The notes under the pieces: generated by a model
What the model was told of the DNA's origin: nothing
What the model saw: the letters and a program-made list of their open reading frames with translations, nothing else
The model's database searches: none
Made by a program: the position numbers and the translations under genes
In this document: piece by piece, positions 50,883 through 60,683 of the stretch
Position numbering within the stretch: position 1 is the first letter of the stretch
How the letters are laid out: each line of letters begins with the position of its first letter
From: FEN-33 sp963768775
GTDB lineage: Archaea; Thermoplasmatota; Thermoplasmata; Methanomassiliicoccales; UBA472
Assembly: GCA_963768775.1 (NCBI GenBank)
Contig: CAVYIY010000008.1
Coordinates: forward strand, 62,001-126,000
Length of the DNA stretch: 64,000 bases
Direction: 5' to 3'

Positions 50883-52501
50883 ATGCCCCACCTCGTTCTC
50901 GTTGACGGCTACATCGACGAACCCGCTTCATTGGGAGTGCCTCCCTACAGTTCCCCGCAGATAAGGGCGGCCTACGGAGCGGCCAGGGACGCGGGGGCCG
51001 ATATCACTTTGCTCACCATCGATGACGTCCGCCGAGGCGGCAAGGTGCCTGCGAGCGACGTACTCGTCATCCTCTCTGGATGCGCGGTCCCCGGCCGCTA
51101 CCTCAGGGGAATGCCTGCCTCAGAGCGGGAGATATCGGAGCTGGCGGCGAGGGCAGATGCCTCATTTCGCATTCTTGGCGGCCCGGCGGCTTTCGAAGCG
51201 GACGATCGTCTCAAAGCCAGGTTCGATCTGGTCGCCAATGTCGACGCGGCGGTGGCGACCCATGAGATCGTCCGGGGCGCAAAGCCAAGCGGCAAATGGC
51301 GCACGCTCGGCCAATGGAACCGCTGGATGCTCCTGGGAGCTGACAGCGTGCTGGTGCATCCCGACTTCCCCCAGCCACTGATCGCCGAACTGGAGACCTA
51401 CCGCGGCTGCGTGCGCTATCGCAGCGGGGGCTGCTCGTTCTGCATCGAGCCGCTGAAGGGCAAGCCCAGCTACCGCCAACCAGAGGACGTTGTGGCAGAG
51501 GCGACGAGGCTGCACGAGCTCGGCGTGAGGAACTTCCGCGTCGGAGCGCAGACCTGTATCGTTTCCTACCTGGCCAAGGACGAGGGGACCGAGACCCCGG
51601 TGCCGAACCCAAGCGCAATAGACCGGCTGTTGTCCGGGATCAGCTCGCTAGCGGTGGACGTGCTCCATCTGGACAATGCCAACCCTGCGGTGATCGCGGA
51701 GCATCCGGCGGAGGCGAGGCTGGCACTGGAGAGCATGGTGCGGCATTGCACCAGCGGGAACGTGCTCGCGCTCGGCCTGGAGAGCGCCGACCCCGAAGTG
51801 AGGAGGGCGAACAATCTGAACGCCAGCGCCGAGCAGACCCTGGACGCGGTTCGCCTCATCAACGCGGTAGGGAGGGAGCGCGGCCCCAGCGGCCTGCCCC
51901 AGCTCCTTCCCGGCGTCAACTTCATCGTCGGATTGGACGGCGAGAGCCCGGCCTCCCTGGACATGAATCTGGAGTTCCTCCGGCAGGTCAGGAAGGAAGG
52001 GCTTGCTGCTCCGCCGCATCAACATCCGGCAGGTGATGCCCGTGAGACGGAAATTCGAGAGCGGGGTGAGCCATTCGCAGTTCCTCAGGTTCAAGCAGTC
52101 GGTGAGGGAGGAGATAGACTCCCCCATGCTGCGGGACCTCGTTCCCCTGGGAACGAAGCTCACCCGGGTCTACACCGAGATGCGCGAGGGCAAGCACACC
52201 TTCGGCCGCCAGATCGGGACGTATCCGCTGCTCATCGGCTTCGATTACCCCGTGCCGCTGAACCGGTTCGTCGACGTGATGGTCGTGGGCTGGGGGTTCC
52301 GCAGCATCACCGCGGTAGTGTGCCCGCTGCACATCAACAGCTGCCCCATCGCCGCCCTGGAATCCCTGCCAGGCATCGGCAACAAACGGGCGGTGCGCCT
52401 GTTCCGCAAGCGGCCCTACCGCTCGCTGGATGACGTGAGGAAGGCGTTGGACGAGCCGAAGCCTCGCGGAGGAATTGGCGCAGTTCATCGACTTCGGATG
52501 A
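50883..52501 (+). CDS. Radical SAM protein with C-terminal helix-hairpin-helix, frameshifted
   Basis: A cobalamin-binding-like N-terminal region (about 1-150) precedes a radical SAM domain with a GGCSFC Cys pair. The C-terminal part has LESLPGIGNKRAVRL, a helix-hairpin-helix. One frame change near 51999 and another near 52465 are required, after which the protein ends AEELAQFIDFG. The corrected length is about 540 residues. This architecture is widespread in archaea but its substrate is unknown; nucleic acid modification would fit the HhH. Confidence 0.78.
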
Positions 52502-52522
52502 GACAGATTTGTATCCTGCAAT

Positions 52523-52530
52523 CTTTTATT
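52523..52530 (+). promoter_or_regulatory. TATA box of priL
   Basis: CTTTTATT lies 25 nt before ATG 52556, implying little or no leader. Confidence 0.5.
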
Positions 52531-52555
52531 CCTTCAGTGAGCTAACCAAGGTCAG

Positions 52556-53654
52556 ATGGAGATCAAGCAGCTCGCGCGCTATCCGTTCGTCAAAGCAGCC
52601 TCCGAGCTGATCAAGCAGGAGAACATCTCCCTGGAGGACCTGCTCAAGCACCAGGCGTTCTCGGCCGCCCGCCAGCGCGGCAAGCAGCGCATCATCGATT
52701 CGGTGGAGAAGGCGCAGGTGCAGGATGCGAAGCTGACGAGCAAGGAGGACATGCTGCAGGAGATCCTCAGCTACGCCATGGCCCGCATCCTGGTGTCCAG
52801 CGTTGGCGACGGCTTCCTCATCCGCCGCTACGCGCTGGCCGAGGCGAAGACAGTCTACGAGCACCTCCAGATCGAGCCGATAGACTTGGTGATGGAGATT
52901 GCGGCGGAGCTGGGAGTGGACGCGACTCTGGAGAGAGACGTCCCGAGCATGCATTTCGGCGATTTCCTCCGCTACACCTCCGGCATCCGGAGCAAGGAAT
53001 GGAAGCTGGTCAACACCGAGGTCAAGAAGGGACTGGTGTCGCTGCCGAAGATCAAGTTCGCGAGGGTCCTGGAGCAGGCGTTCCACGACCGGATAGAGGA
53101 CGAGCTGCCGCTCCCCGTCGCGGATTGGATGATCAAGGCGCTGAAGGACGACATCCAGGAGCTGAAGAATCTGGCGGAGCAGATGAAGGACCGCTACAAG
53201 GTGGAGGGCTTCGGCGAGATCGACGCGGAGAGCTTCCCGCCCTGCATCCGCCGCTTGATCGCCATGGCGCGCTCCGGAGAGAACATCTCCCATCCAGGCA
53301 GATTCGCTCTCACTTCCTTCCTCTTCTCCATCGGTCTGTCCCGGGACGAGATACTGGCTATCTTCGCCTCCTCGCCGGACTTCGACGAGTCGAAGACCCG
53401 CTACCAGATCGACCACATCACCGGCGAGATATCGGGAACGAAGTATACGCCGCCGGAGTGCTCCACCATGAAGAGCTTCGGCAACTGCCACAATGTCGAC
53501 GACCTCTGCCGCCAGGATTGGGTCAAGCACCCCCTCATCTATTATCGCGGCGAAGAGCAGGCGACGCCGGAAGCAACCAGGAGCGAAGACCGTTCCACAG
53601 GCTGCGGCCCCGACTGCGGGCGAGAAGCCGGCGGCGAAGAGCGCCCCTACTTGA
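52556..53654 (+). CDS. priL: DNA primase large subunit
   Basis: The protein has an N-terminal helical region and the C-terminal Fe-S domain with Cys in FPPCIRR, PPECSTM, FGNCHN and DLCRQDW, the four cluster ligands. PriL regulates primer initiation by PriS. After about residue 340 the tail changes frame near 53575 into an Ala/Pro/Lys-rich end (KTVPQAAAPTAGEKPAAK) that stops at 53654. The uncorrected frame would run antisense through the next gene and is not credible. Confidence 0.88.
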
Positions 53655-54277
53655 GCGCGCGGAAGGTCGTCCAGGCGCGCTGCAGTGCGGTGATGTTCCC
53701 CACCACCGCGAACCAGATCATCATTATCTCCAGGAAGTTGGTCTGGATGATGCCGAGGTTCAAGGACGAGCTCCCAGAACTCAGCAGCAGGTATTGCAGG
53801 ATCGGCATCGCAATCAACAGGACCATCCGGTCCGCTCGGCCCAGCACGCCCTCCGTAATGGCGGCCGACCCCGACCGCCTGGGCCTGCGTGCCCATGTAG
53901 CTGGTGAGCAGCACGCCGACGATGGCTATGATCCCGATGTATGGATTGCACCAGCTGCTGAGGGCCACGGCGCCGATCAGAAGGACGTCTGCGTAGCGGT
54001 CCAGCACGTGGTCGACGAAGTCCCCCTTCTTCGAGGCCTTGCCCGAGAGCCGGGCCACCTTGCCGTCCAGGCCGTCGAAGAAGCCGCTCAGCAGGACGGT
54101 CAACGCCGCAGCGATCAGCAATGGGTACCAGCGATCGGAGAAGAAGAGCATGAGGCTGGCCGGGACCGCGATCAGCAGGGCCAGAAGGGAGATGGTATTG
54201 GGGTGCACGTTCCGGAGCAGGCGGGCGCTCGGGTCCATTATGAAGTCCACCCGATTCCGCTTCGAGTCTAGTACCAT
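53647..54277 (-). CDS. CDP-alcohol phosphatidyltransferase (archaeal lipid synthesis), frameshifted
   Basis: The catalytic signature DGLDGKVAR followed by GDFVDHVLDRYAD (DGxxAR-x8-Gx3Dx3D) is intact. Several TM segments follow. A frame change near 53865 joins HYGG to VLGRADRMVLL, and the protein ends RALK at 53647. In archaea these enzymes attach inositol phosphate, serine or glycerol phosphate to CDP-archaeol; an archaetidylinositol phosphate synthase is likely. It starts inside the 3' end of the kinase gene (10-bp overlap). Confidence 0.83.
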
Positions 54278-54797
54278 CCCAGCACCTCTTCGCTCCAGTC
54301 AACATGGCCAGGCTCGTACTTTTTCCTTTCCCCGCCGAGGATCTCTTCGACTGCGTCCGCCACCTGGTCCACATCGAGGGCGGTGGTGTCGATCTCGCAG
54401 ACCGGGATGCCGGACTCCATCGCCTCGACCAGGATGACGTCGCATCCCTCCGCCTCCATGTTCTCCGCCATCTTCTTCTTCGAGTATCCGCGGCCCTCCA
54501 GCCTCGTCCTTGAGCACTGAGGGACGGCAGCGCAGGACGATGATCAGATCGACGGTGAGGAAATGGGACAGGTGCCCCACATAAATCATTTCCTGGCCAG
54601 AATGCTCGCGCTTCAGCAGTTCGTCCAGCGCATCAACGTCGACTTCGAAGGTGTCCCGAGCGCGGTCCTTTCGGCCTTTCATCATGTGCGCCTCCACGAA
54701 CTCCGACAGCTCGAGGACCTCGCGCCCCCTGCGGACCAGCTCGATGGCCGACGCTGCTCTTGCCGGTTCCGGGCGTCCCGGTGATAGCCACTTTCAC
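54268..54797 (-). CDS. Adenylate kinase-like NTPase of the AK6/Fap7 type, frameshifted
   Basis: The start VKVAITGTPGTGKSS (GTG 54797) holds Walker A. The middle part (EAHMMKGRKDRARDTFEVD, VGHLSHF, VLRCRP) and the end (MAENMEAEGCDVILVEA) lie in two further frames, with breaks near 54745 and 54505. The corrected product is about 176 residues. AK6/Fap7 proteins act in small-subunit ribosome maturation with uS11. Confidence 0.8.
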
Positions 54798-54874
54798 GAA
54801 TCGGCATGGATGAAGGAAGGTATAGAGGATTGCGCGAGGCGCAGGATGAAGAAGATCCCATGCTTCTGCCCGCA

Positions 54875-55681
54875 CTACTTCGGCTCGGACCGTTGCTCTC
54901 GCAATCGAGATGATCGTAGAATGCCAGCTCGATGAAGTTGGACCGACGCCTCGCCTCCAGGTTCCTTCTCAGCGGGGCGGGACAGGAGAGCTCGAACTCG
55001 AACGGATAGGACGACGTCCATCAGGCAGAGATATTCGGGCTTCGCCAGCCCGAACTGGCACCTCTTGCCTTCCAGGGCCTCGCGGACGTCTTCCAGCGAC
55101 GCCTTTCCCTTTCCCACGGCATCCATCGCCGCCACCATCCGCCTCACCATGTTGCGCAGGAACTCGCGAGACCTGATGTCGATTATCAGGAAGTCCGCCA
55201 ACGGAAAGCGTCGACGCTCTGGACCACCTTGACGGTGCTGCGCTCGTCCACCTTGCAGAAGCATTTGAAGTCGTGCTTCCCCAGGAACAGTCTGGCCGAT
55301 TCCGCGACCCGGTCGGCGTCAAGATTCCTCGAAGGAAGGAAGTAGCGATACCAGCGCTGCGAGGCCCTGCGGGGCGAGAAGCTCTCTGGCACCTCCGCGA
55401 CGCCATAGAAATACACACCGTCCGAGACGGCGTTGAGCGCGTGCAACAGACGGCCCTTCTTGAACTCGGTGTCGAAGGCGATGACGTTCCCCAGGGCGCT
55501 GACGCCCGGCATCCGTCCTCGAAGCTCCCTTGAAGCGCGACGAGGCCACGTCCTCGATCGCCTCGATCTCGACGAGCGCCGCGATCACCGCGTCCTCCAC
55601 GGTGCGGGCGTGTGGCTGCCTCTGGAATCCCAAGAAGCCCTTGCCCTCATAGGCGAGCTTGACCGCGGCCCTCCAGCGCAT
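54875..55681 (-). CDS. truA: tRNA pseudouridine synthase A, frameshifted
   Basis: The N-terminus (KLAYEGKGFLGFQRQP) and the catalytic RTDAG motif lie in one frame. ALGNVIAFDTEF to DAFRW lies in a second, and the FLRNMVRRMVAAMD helix in a third. Breaks occur near 55530 and 55200. A third near 55012 would restore an FEFEL ending typical of archaeal TruA, so the exact C-terminus is uncertain. The enzyme modifies U38-40 of tRNA. Confidence 0.82.
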
Positions 55682-55728
55682 GACAGCATGGTTAAGTAGA
55701 CCGTGGATATTTAGACTTCGTCCGAGCC

Positions 55729-56445
55729 ATGGTCAACTTCCGGGTCGTGTTGGTCCAGCCGCGCCATGAGGGGAACGTAGGTGCAGCGGTACGCTCCATG
55801 GGCAACTTCGATTTCCTCGAGCTCTTCTTAGTCAGCCCCTGCGAGATTGGCGATGAGGCGTTCAAGCGGGCGAAGCACGCGGGCGATATATTGCGCTCTG
55901 CGCATACTGTGGGGACCCTGGATGAGGCGATGGAGGGTTGCGACCTGGTGGTAGGGACGAGCGGCATCGTCTCGCCGGGCGAGAAGCACTTCGTCCGCAT
56001 ACCGATCACGCCGAGGCAATTCGCCGAGAGGGTGAAGGATCATGAAGGCACGGTGGCGCTCCTCTTCGGGCCGGAAGACTCCGGCTTGGCTCAGGATGAG
56101 CTGCTCCGCTGCGACCTGCTGGTCAATATTCCCTCGAACGCCGATTATCCCGTCCTGAATCTCTCGCACGCCGTCACCGTGGTGCTGTACGAGATCTTCA
56201 TGCAGCATCCGAAGAAGGGGGGGCCGAGGGCGGCAAGCGCCGAGGAGCGGAAGATGCTCTTTGAGTTCTTCGACGATCTGCTCGACGCGATCGACTACCC
56301 CGAGTTCAGGAAGGAGAAGACCAAGGTCATGTTCCGGCGGATGATGGGACGGGCGATACCGACGAAATGGGAGTTCCATACCATCATGGGCGTGTTCGGG
56401 GATGCAGCGAAGAAGATACGAAAGAGGGAAGGAAAGGACAGCTGA
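55729..56445 (+). CDS. trmJ: tRNA 2'-O-methyltransferase TrmJ (SPOUT family)
   Basis: The 238-residue protein has the SpoU motifs: PRHEGNVGAAVRSM (motif 1), LLFGPEDSGL (motif 2) and LNLSHAV (motif 3). TrmJ methylates the ribose at position 32 of tRNA. A TATA-like GATATTTAG lies 16-24 nt upstream. It is convergent with ftsZ2, with no space between the stops. Confidence 0.9.
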   Translation: MVNFRVVLVQPRHEGNVGAAVRSMGNFDFLELFLVSPCEIGDEAFKRAKHAGDILRSAHTVGTLDEAMEGCDLVVGTSGIVSPGEKHFVRIPITPRQFAERVKDHEGTVALLFGPEDSGLAQDELLRCDLLVNIPSNADYPVLNLSHAVTVVLYEIFMQHPKKGGPRAASAEERKMLFEFFDDLLDAIDYPEFRKEKTKVMFRRMMGRAIPTKWEFHTIMGVFGDAAKKIRKREGKDS

Positions 56446-57475
56446 CTAGGTCGAGTACTTGTTGACCACTTCCGCGATATCCTCGACGATGTCGAGACGG
56501 TCGCAGTCCTCGGCCAGCTCCGCAATTCCTGTGACCACGGCCAACATGCGGATGTTGCCCTCGAACTCCGGGTCCACCTTCGCGCCGAAGATGACGCGCG
56601 CGGTGTCGTCCATGTAGGAATTGATGCGCTCCATGATTTTGTTCACCCGCTTGAGCGTGAGGTTGTCACCGCCGGTGATGTGAACCAAGGCGCCGGTCGC
56701 CCCGGCGATGTCGATCTCCAGCAGGGGATTGTTCAGGGCATCCCGGACCAGCGCCTCCGGGTCTGAGTTCTCTGCGTAGAGCACGGTGGAGATGCCGCCC
56801 TGGCCGAGGATGGTCTTGAGGTCGGCGAAGTCCAGATTGATGAGCGAAGGTTTGGTGATCACCTCGATGATGCCTTTCACCATCTCCGATATCAGCTGGT
56901 CCATGACCATGAACGCCTGCTGCACCGGCAGGTTCGAGACCATGTCCAGCAGCCGGTTGTTATCCAGAAGCAGGATCGTGTCGCTGACCCCGCGCAGCTC
57001 CCTCAGGCCCCGCAATGCCACCTTCGGTCGCCCCAGCTCCACCTCGAACGGCGTGGTGGCGATGACGATGACCACCGAGCCGAGGCGCCGGGCCACCTCC
57101 GCAACGATCGGCGCCAGGCCGGTGCCCGTTCCCCCTCCCAGGCCGACGGTGATGAATGTGAGGTCGGCGCCTTGAAGCACCTTAGTGATCTCCGGTTCGG
57201 CGTTTATCCCGCAGGACTTCCCGATCGTCGGGATTCCCTCCCGACCCAGTGCCGTTGGTTATGCCCTGACCGATGAGCAGGCGCTTGTGCGCCTTGATAT
57301 GAGAAAGATGCGGGCGGTCGGTGTTGATGGCGATGGTGTCGACGGACTCGTCCAGGCCCATGCTGTTGAGCCGATGGACGCTGTTGCAGCCGCCCCCGCC
57401 GCAGCCGACGATGACGATGCGCAGATCGCGTACGCTACCTGGTAGGTCATCTTCCGTCACGTATTCCCATCCCAT
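56446..57475 (-). CDS. ftsZ2: Cell division protein FtsZ, FtsZ2-like, frameshifted
   Basis: The N-terminal GCGGGGCNSV nucleotide region and T4 loop GLGGGTGTG are in two frames. One extra C near 57247 (AATCCCGAC) breaks the join; without it the sequence reads GGNPTIGKSCGINAEPEI. The corrected 343-residue protein lacks the long N-terminal tail of the two other FtsZ proteins here. Its place directly downstream of an RHH regulator copies the cdrS-ftsZ2 arrangement of haloarchaea, where FtsZ2 drives constriction. The FtsZ2 assignment rests on context and sequence impression. Confidence 0.82.
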
Positions 57476-57513
57476 AGCGAACACTCCCATCCCGATGTGT
57501 TCTCGCGATCGAT

Positions 57514-57825
57514 CTACTTCATCTCTTCCATGGCGCGGCTGACGCGCTTGCGCACGTACTCTCGGACCGCATTCCGGATCGCATCATCGACCGATACCGA
57601 ATCCCCGTCCTGGACCAAGGTCTCCAGTTCCACCACGCTGCCCTTCGGCAGCTCCACCGTGATCCGCTCGATGTACTCGGGGGTGAAGTGCTTCTCCACA
57701 AAGGAATCCAGCGCTGCACGTATGGCATCGGAGATTGTCGGGAACTTGCCCCGGTCCACGAGTTCTTGCAATGCCTTCAGCTTCTCCGCTGGTATCCTGA
57801 CCGTGATGCGTTCGGAATCGGTCAT
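57514..57825 (-). CDS. Tandem ribbon-helix-helix regulator (CdrS-like)
   Basis: The 103-residue protein contains two RHH units: ERITVRIPAEKLKALQEL...SDAIRAAL (about 5-45) and ERITVELPKGSVVELETL...DDAIRNAV (about 53-92). A tandem arrangement could bind DNA as a pseudo-dimer. It lies 38 bp before ftsZ2 in the same direction. A perfect palindrome sits between its TATA box and its start, pointing to autoregulation. In haloarchaea CdrS controls cell division genes; equivalence here is inference. Confidence 0.82.
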   Translation of the reverse strand: MTDSERITVRIPAEKLKALQELVDRGKFPTISDAIRAALDSFVEKHFTPEYIERITVELPKGSVVELETLVQDGDSVSVDDAIRNAVREYVRKRVSRAMEEMK

Positions 57826-57849
57826 GATGCAACTCTTATCGATGCTTAC

Positions 57850-57867
57850 GTCCGACCATTGTCGGAC
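57850..57867. promoter_or_regulatory. Palindromic operator upstream of the RHH-ftsZ2 operon
   Basis: GTCCGAC and GTCGGAC form a 7-bp inverted repeat around CATT. It begins 25 nt before the RHH start and lies where transcription should begin, 24 nt or more downstream of the TATA box, so a bound protein would block initiation. Confidence 0.55.
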
Positions 57868-57890
57868 AAATATCAGTATTTAGCTGTGAT

Positions 57891-57900
57891 TATATAAAGG
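57891..57900 (-). promoter_or_regulatory. TATA box of the RHH-ftsZ2 operon
   Basis: The minus strand reads CCTTTATATA, an excellent archaeal TATA box 66 nt before the RHH start codon. Confidence 0.65.
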
Positions 57901-58045
57901 TTAGTGGGAGAATGACAGCTTCTGGTCGATGACAATCCCTCTTGTTTCGATGGCAAATACTCTCGTCAACCACTGGCGCCAATTCACCAAGAATCATACT
58001 ACGGCGTCGCAGAAGAGTTGAAATCGACACTCCCCTTACACCGAT

Positions 58046-58891
58046 ATGATGTCCCTCCCCATCCTCGACAACCATGTCCATCTGCACCCTCAGGGTCACA
58101 ACGTGGAAGCGGTCAAGGAGTTCGCGAAGGCGGGCGGGACGCATCTGATCCTGAGCCACCTTCCCTACGAAGAGGTCAGGGTGCGCTCCGCAGAGGATTT
58201 TTCGCTATCCTACGAAATCACGCTCAAGATGGCCCAGAGATGTCGATCGGAAACGACGGTCGGGGTGGACGTTACCGTTGGACCCTATCCCGTCCTGCTC
58301 ATCCATATCGCCGAGAAGCAGGGCCTCGACAAGGCAATCGAGATCATGAAAGCGGGAATGGAATCGGCGCAAAGGCTCGTGCTGGATGGCAAGGCTATCG
58401 GCATCGGGGAGATCGGGCGTCCGCATTTCCCTGTGCCGCAGGAGATCAATGAGGCCTCGAACCAGATAATGAGCTACGGCATGCAGCTGGCCAAAGAGGC
58501 GGGCTGCCCCGTCGTCCTGCATACGGAATCGGCGACACCGGAGAACATGAGGGAGTTCGCCGAGATGGCTGACAGGGTGGGACTGCAGCGGAGCAAGGTG
58601 GTGAAGCATTACTCCCCACCGCTTGTGCTGGAGGCGGAGAACTCCGGGCTCTTCCCCTCGGTGCTCGCCAAGAAGGAGTTCACGCAGGAAGCCTTGGCAA
58701 AGGGCTCGCGCTTTCTCCTTGAGACCGATTATCTGGACGACCTGCGAAGGCCAGGGGCCGTCCTATCGATTACGACAGTCCCGAAGCGGACGATAAGCCT
58801 ACTGCAATCCGGCCAGATGACCGAGGAGCAAGCGTACAGGATCCACGTGGACAATCCTCTGAAAGTCTATGGAATAAGGGTGCGGTGCTGA
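58046..58891 (+). CDS. TatD-related metal-dependent hydrolase
   Basis: The 281-residue TIM-barrel protein has HVHLHP at the N-terminus (first metal pair), GEIGRPH, HTES, and ETDYLDD at the end with the final Asp ligand. It belongs to the archaeal TatD-like amidohydrolase group; nuclease activity is possible but unproven. A second ATG at 58049 is equally likely. It converges with the acylphosphatase gene. Confidence 0.83.
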   Translation: MMSLPILDNHVHLHPQGHNVEAVKEFAKAGGTHLILSHLPYEEVRVRSAEDFSLSYEITLKMAQRCRSETTVGVDVTVGPYPVLLIHIAEKQGLDKAIEIMKAGMESAQRLVLDGKAIGIGEIGRPHFPVPQEINEASNQIMSYGMQLAKEAGCPVVLHTESATPENMREFAEMADRVGLQRSKVVKHYSPPLVLEAENSGLFPSVLAKKEFTQEALAKGSRFLLETDYLDDLRRPGAVLSITTVPKRTISLLQSGQMTEEQAYRIHVDNPLKVYGIRVRC

Positions 58892-59167
58892 TCAGGACCG
58901 GATCTGGAACTTGCTGAACTCCTCCGCGCAGTTACCCCAGCGGACGTCGATCTTCTCTATCCGGGCGCGGGGGTGCTCCTCTCGCAAACGGCGGACAACC
59001 TCCTCGATGTCGTGCTTCTCCCCCTCGAAGACCGCCTGCACCGACCCGTCAGGTAGATTGCGAACCCAACCGCAGACCCTCTGCTGATTGGCGAAGCGGC
59101 GAGTGTAGTCTCGGAAATGCACCCCCTGAACGATGCCAGTGAATTTCACCTCCGCCCTCGCCCTCAT
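58892..59167 (-). CDS. acyP: Acylphosphatase
   Basis: The 91-residue protein has the signature GIVQGVHFRDYTRRFA with its catalytic Arg, and GWVRNLPDGSVQAVFEG with the catalytic Asn. It hydrolyses acyl phosphates. Size and motifs are standard. Confidence 0.93.
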   Translation of the reverse strand: MRARAEVKFTGIVQGVHFRDYTRRFANQQRVCGWVRNLPDGSVQAVFEGEKHDIEEVVRRLREEHPRARIEKIDVRWGNCAEEFSKFQIRS

Positions 59168-59231
59168 GATAAGGTGGGAGCGGCCATTAGCATATTAATC
59201 GTTTCTGCGATGTCGGTTAAGGGCCGTGGCA

Positions 59232-59248
59232 GACCAACCGTCGGACAA
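59232..59248. promoter_or_regulatory. Half-site shared with the RHH-ftsZ2 operator
   Basis: GACCA, a 3-nt gap and GTCGGACAA lie upstream of the first ftsZ1 promoter. The last 9 nt are identical to 57861-57869 in the ftsZ2 operator, and GACCA is also shared (gap 2 nt there). Confidence 0.4.
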
Positions 59249-59258
59249 TTCAATAACA

Positions 59259-59285
59259 ATTAAATACTGGCTCGCGATATTTAAC
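59259..59285 (+). promoter_or_regulatory. Promoter region of the first ftsZ1 gene
   Basis: Two TATA-like boxes, ATTAAATAC (59259-59267) and GATATTTAAC (59276-59285), lie 33-89 nt before the candidate starts 59300 and 59348. Confidence 0.45.
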
Positions 59286-59347
59286 TGCGACCAGAAGGGA
59301 TGCGGAATCTGGTTGGAGCCAGTCCGGGCTCAGGGATGGATGGGAGA

Positions 59348-60484
59348 ATGAAATCACTCGTCGAGGAAGCGCTGGCCAGAGATAGCGGATTAGCTGGCAC
59401 TGGGCCAGTTACAAGTTATGGCATGCAACAACCTCCGGAACCGACCGGGGACGCCTCGGATGCGGAACTGATCGATCTTCTGCAGAAACTGAGGACGAAC
59501 GTAAAGATCATCGGCTGCGGGGGAGGCGGTTCGAACACGATCGCCCGCATCTACGCCGAAGGCATTGCCGGGGCGGAGATGTATGCCTGCAATACCGATG
59601 CGCAGCATCTGCTGGCGATAAGGGCGCCGCACAAGATCCTGCTGGGGCGGAGGAGCACCAGGGGATTGGGCGCAGGGGCGCTGCCGCAGGTGGGAGAGGC
59701 CGCGGCGCTCGAGGCCGAGCCGGAGATTAAGAAGATCCTGGAGGACGCCAATCTGGTTTTCGTTACTGCGGGAATGGGAGGCGGGACCGGCACCGGTTCC
59801 GCGGCCACCATCGCGCAGATAGCCAAGGAGATGGGCGCCCTTACCGTTGCCGTCGTGACCACGCCGTTCAAGGGCGAGGGCCGCCACCGCATGGAGAACG
59901 CCGAATGGGGGCTGGAGCGGCTGCGGAATGTAGCTGATACGGTCATCGTCGTACCGAACGACAAGCTGCTCGAGCTGGTGCCCAGGCTCTCGCTGAACGC
60001 CGCGTTCAAGGTCGCGGACGAAGTGCTGATGCGGGCTATCAAGGGGATCACCGAGCTCATCACCAAGCCAGGGCTGGTCAACCTGGACTTCAACGATGTG
60101 AAGACGATAATGAAGGGAGCAGGCGTGGCCATGATTGGCCTGGGAGAGAGCGACGGGCACGCGGAGGATCGCGCCCTGGAGGCAATAGAGGCCGCGCTGA
60201 ACTCGCCATTGCTCGAAGTGGACATATCGGCCGCGAACGGCGTCTTGGTGAATGTCATCGGCGGCACGGACATGACCATCAGCGATGCGGAGAAGGTCGC
60301 TGAGATAGTGCAGAAGCGTGTCTCGCCGAACGCGCGCATCATCTGGGGCGCAGCAATCGACCCGACCTTGGAGCACAAGATCAGGGTGATGGTCATCGTG
60401 GCCGGGGTGCAGTCCAAGCAAATCATCGGGCGCACCACCGAGTTCACCAGGCTCAAGGGAGCGAACCTGGACTTCATCAAGTAG
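59348..60484 (+). CDS. ftsZ1: Cell division protein FtsZ, FtsZ1-like (first tandem copy)
   Basis: The GTPase core shows GCGGGGSNT, the T4 loop GMGGGTGTG and the T7 loop NLDFNDVKTIMKGAG. The C-terminal half includes a GGTDMT segment. ATG 59348 (MKSLVEEALAR) aligns with the start of the second copy (MKSFISDALTR); ATG 59300 would add 16 residues. The two proteins are very similar through the core and differ mainly in the first 45 residues. A hairpin plus T run follows the stop. Confidence 0.9.
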   Translation: MKSLVEEALARDSGLAGTGPVTSYGMQQPPEPTGDASDAELIDLLQKLRTNVKIIGCGGGGSNTIARIYAEGIAGAEMYACNTDAQHLLAIRAPHKILLGRRSTRGLGAGALPQVGEAAALEAEPEIKKILEDANLVFVTAGMGGGTGTGSAATIAQIAKEMGALTVAVVTTPFKGEGRHRMENAEWGLERLRNVADTVIVVPNDKLLELVPRLSLNAAFKVADEVLMRAIKGITELITKPGLVNLDFNDVKTIMKGAGVAMIGLGESDGHAEDRALEAIEAALNSPLLEVDISAANGVLVNVIGGTDMTISDAEKVAEIVQKRVSPNARIIWGAAIDPTLEHKIRVMVIVAGVQSKQIIGRTTEFTRLKGANLDFIK

Positions 60485-60498
60485 AAGGTGCAATTGAC

Positions 60499-60540
60499 GG
60501 CCGACCGCAAGCTTCCGCTGTCGGCCCATCGTCTCTTTTT
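60499..60540 (+). terminator. Hairpin and T-run after the first ftsZ1
   Basis: GGCCGAC (60499-60505) pairs with GTCGGCC (60520-60526) around a 14-nt loop, followed by TTTTT at 60536-60540. It may separate the two ftsZ1 transcripts. Confidence 0.5.
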
Positions 60541-60593
60541 ATCGTCATTTAATCACGCGGCACGGGGCTTCTGGGATTCGTCTCCGCATCGAA

Positions 60594-60648
60594 ATCTTTT
60601 AAATCGAAATAGAGTATAAGGCAGTTGCAGAGCTGTGCTTATAAGCGC
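60594..60648 (+). promoter_or_regulatory. Promoter region of the second ftsZ1
   Basis: Three TATA-like boxes occur: CTTTTAAAT (about 60596), AGTATAAGG (about 60613) and GCTTATAAG (about 60638). Any of them could serve the ATG at 60684, which has CAGGAG 8-13 nt upstream. Confidence 0.45.
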
Positions 60649-60683
60649 GGCCCTGTGTGAACTATCGCTCCAGGAGAATTGTC

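Noticed and set aside
52526..54277. A 583-residue minus-strand protein
   Set aside because: Only the N-terminal part (CDP-alcohol transferase) is real. The rest is antisense to priL, which has clear Fe-S cysteines on the plus strand.
60499..60526. GCCGAC...GTCGGC inverted repeat as a third RHH operator
   Set aside because: The halves resemble the ftsZ2 operator, but the 14-nt spacing and the T run that follows fit a terminator hairpin better.
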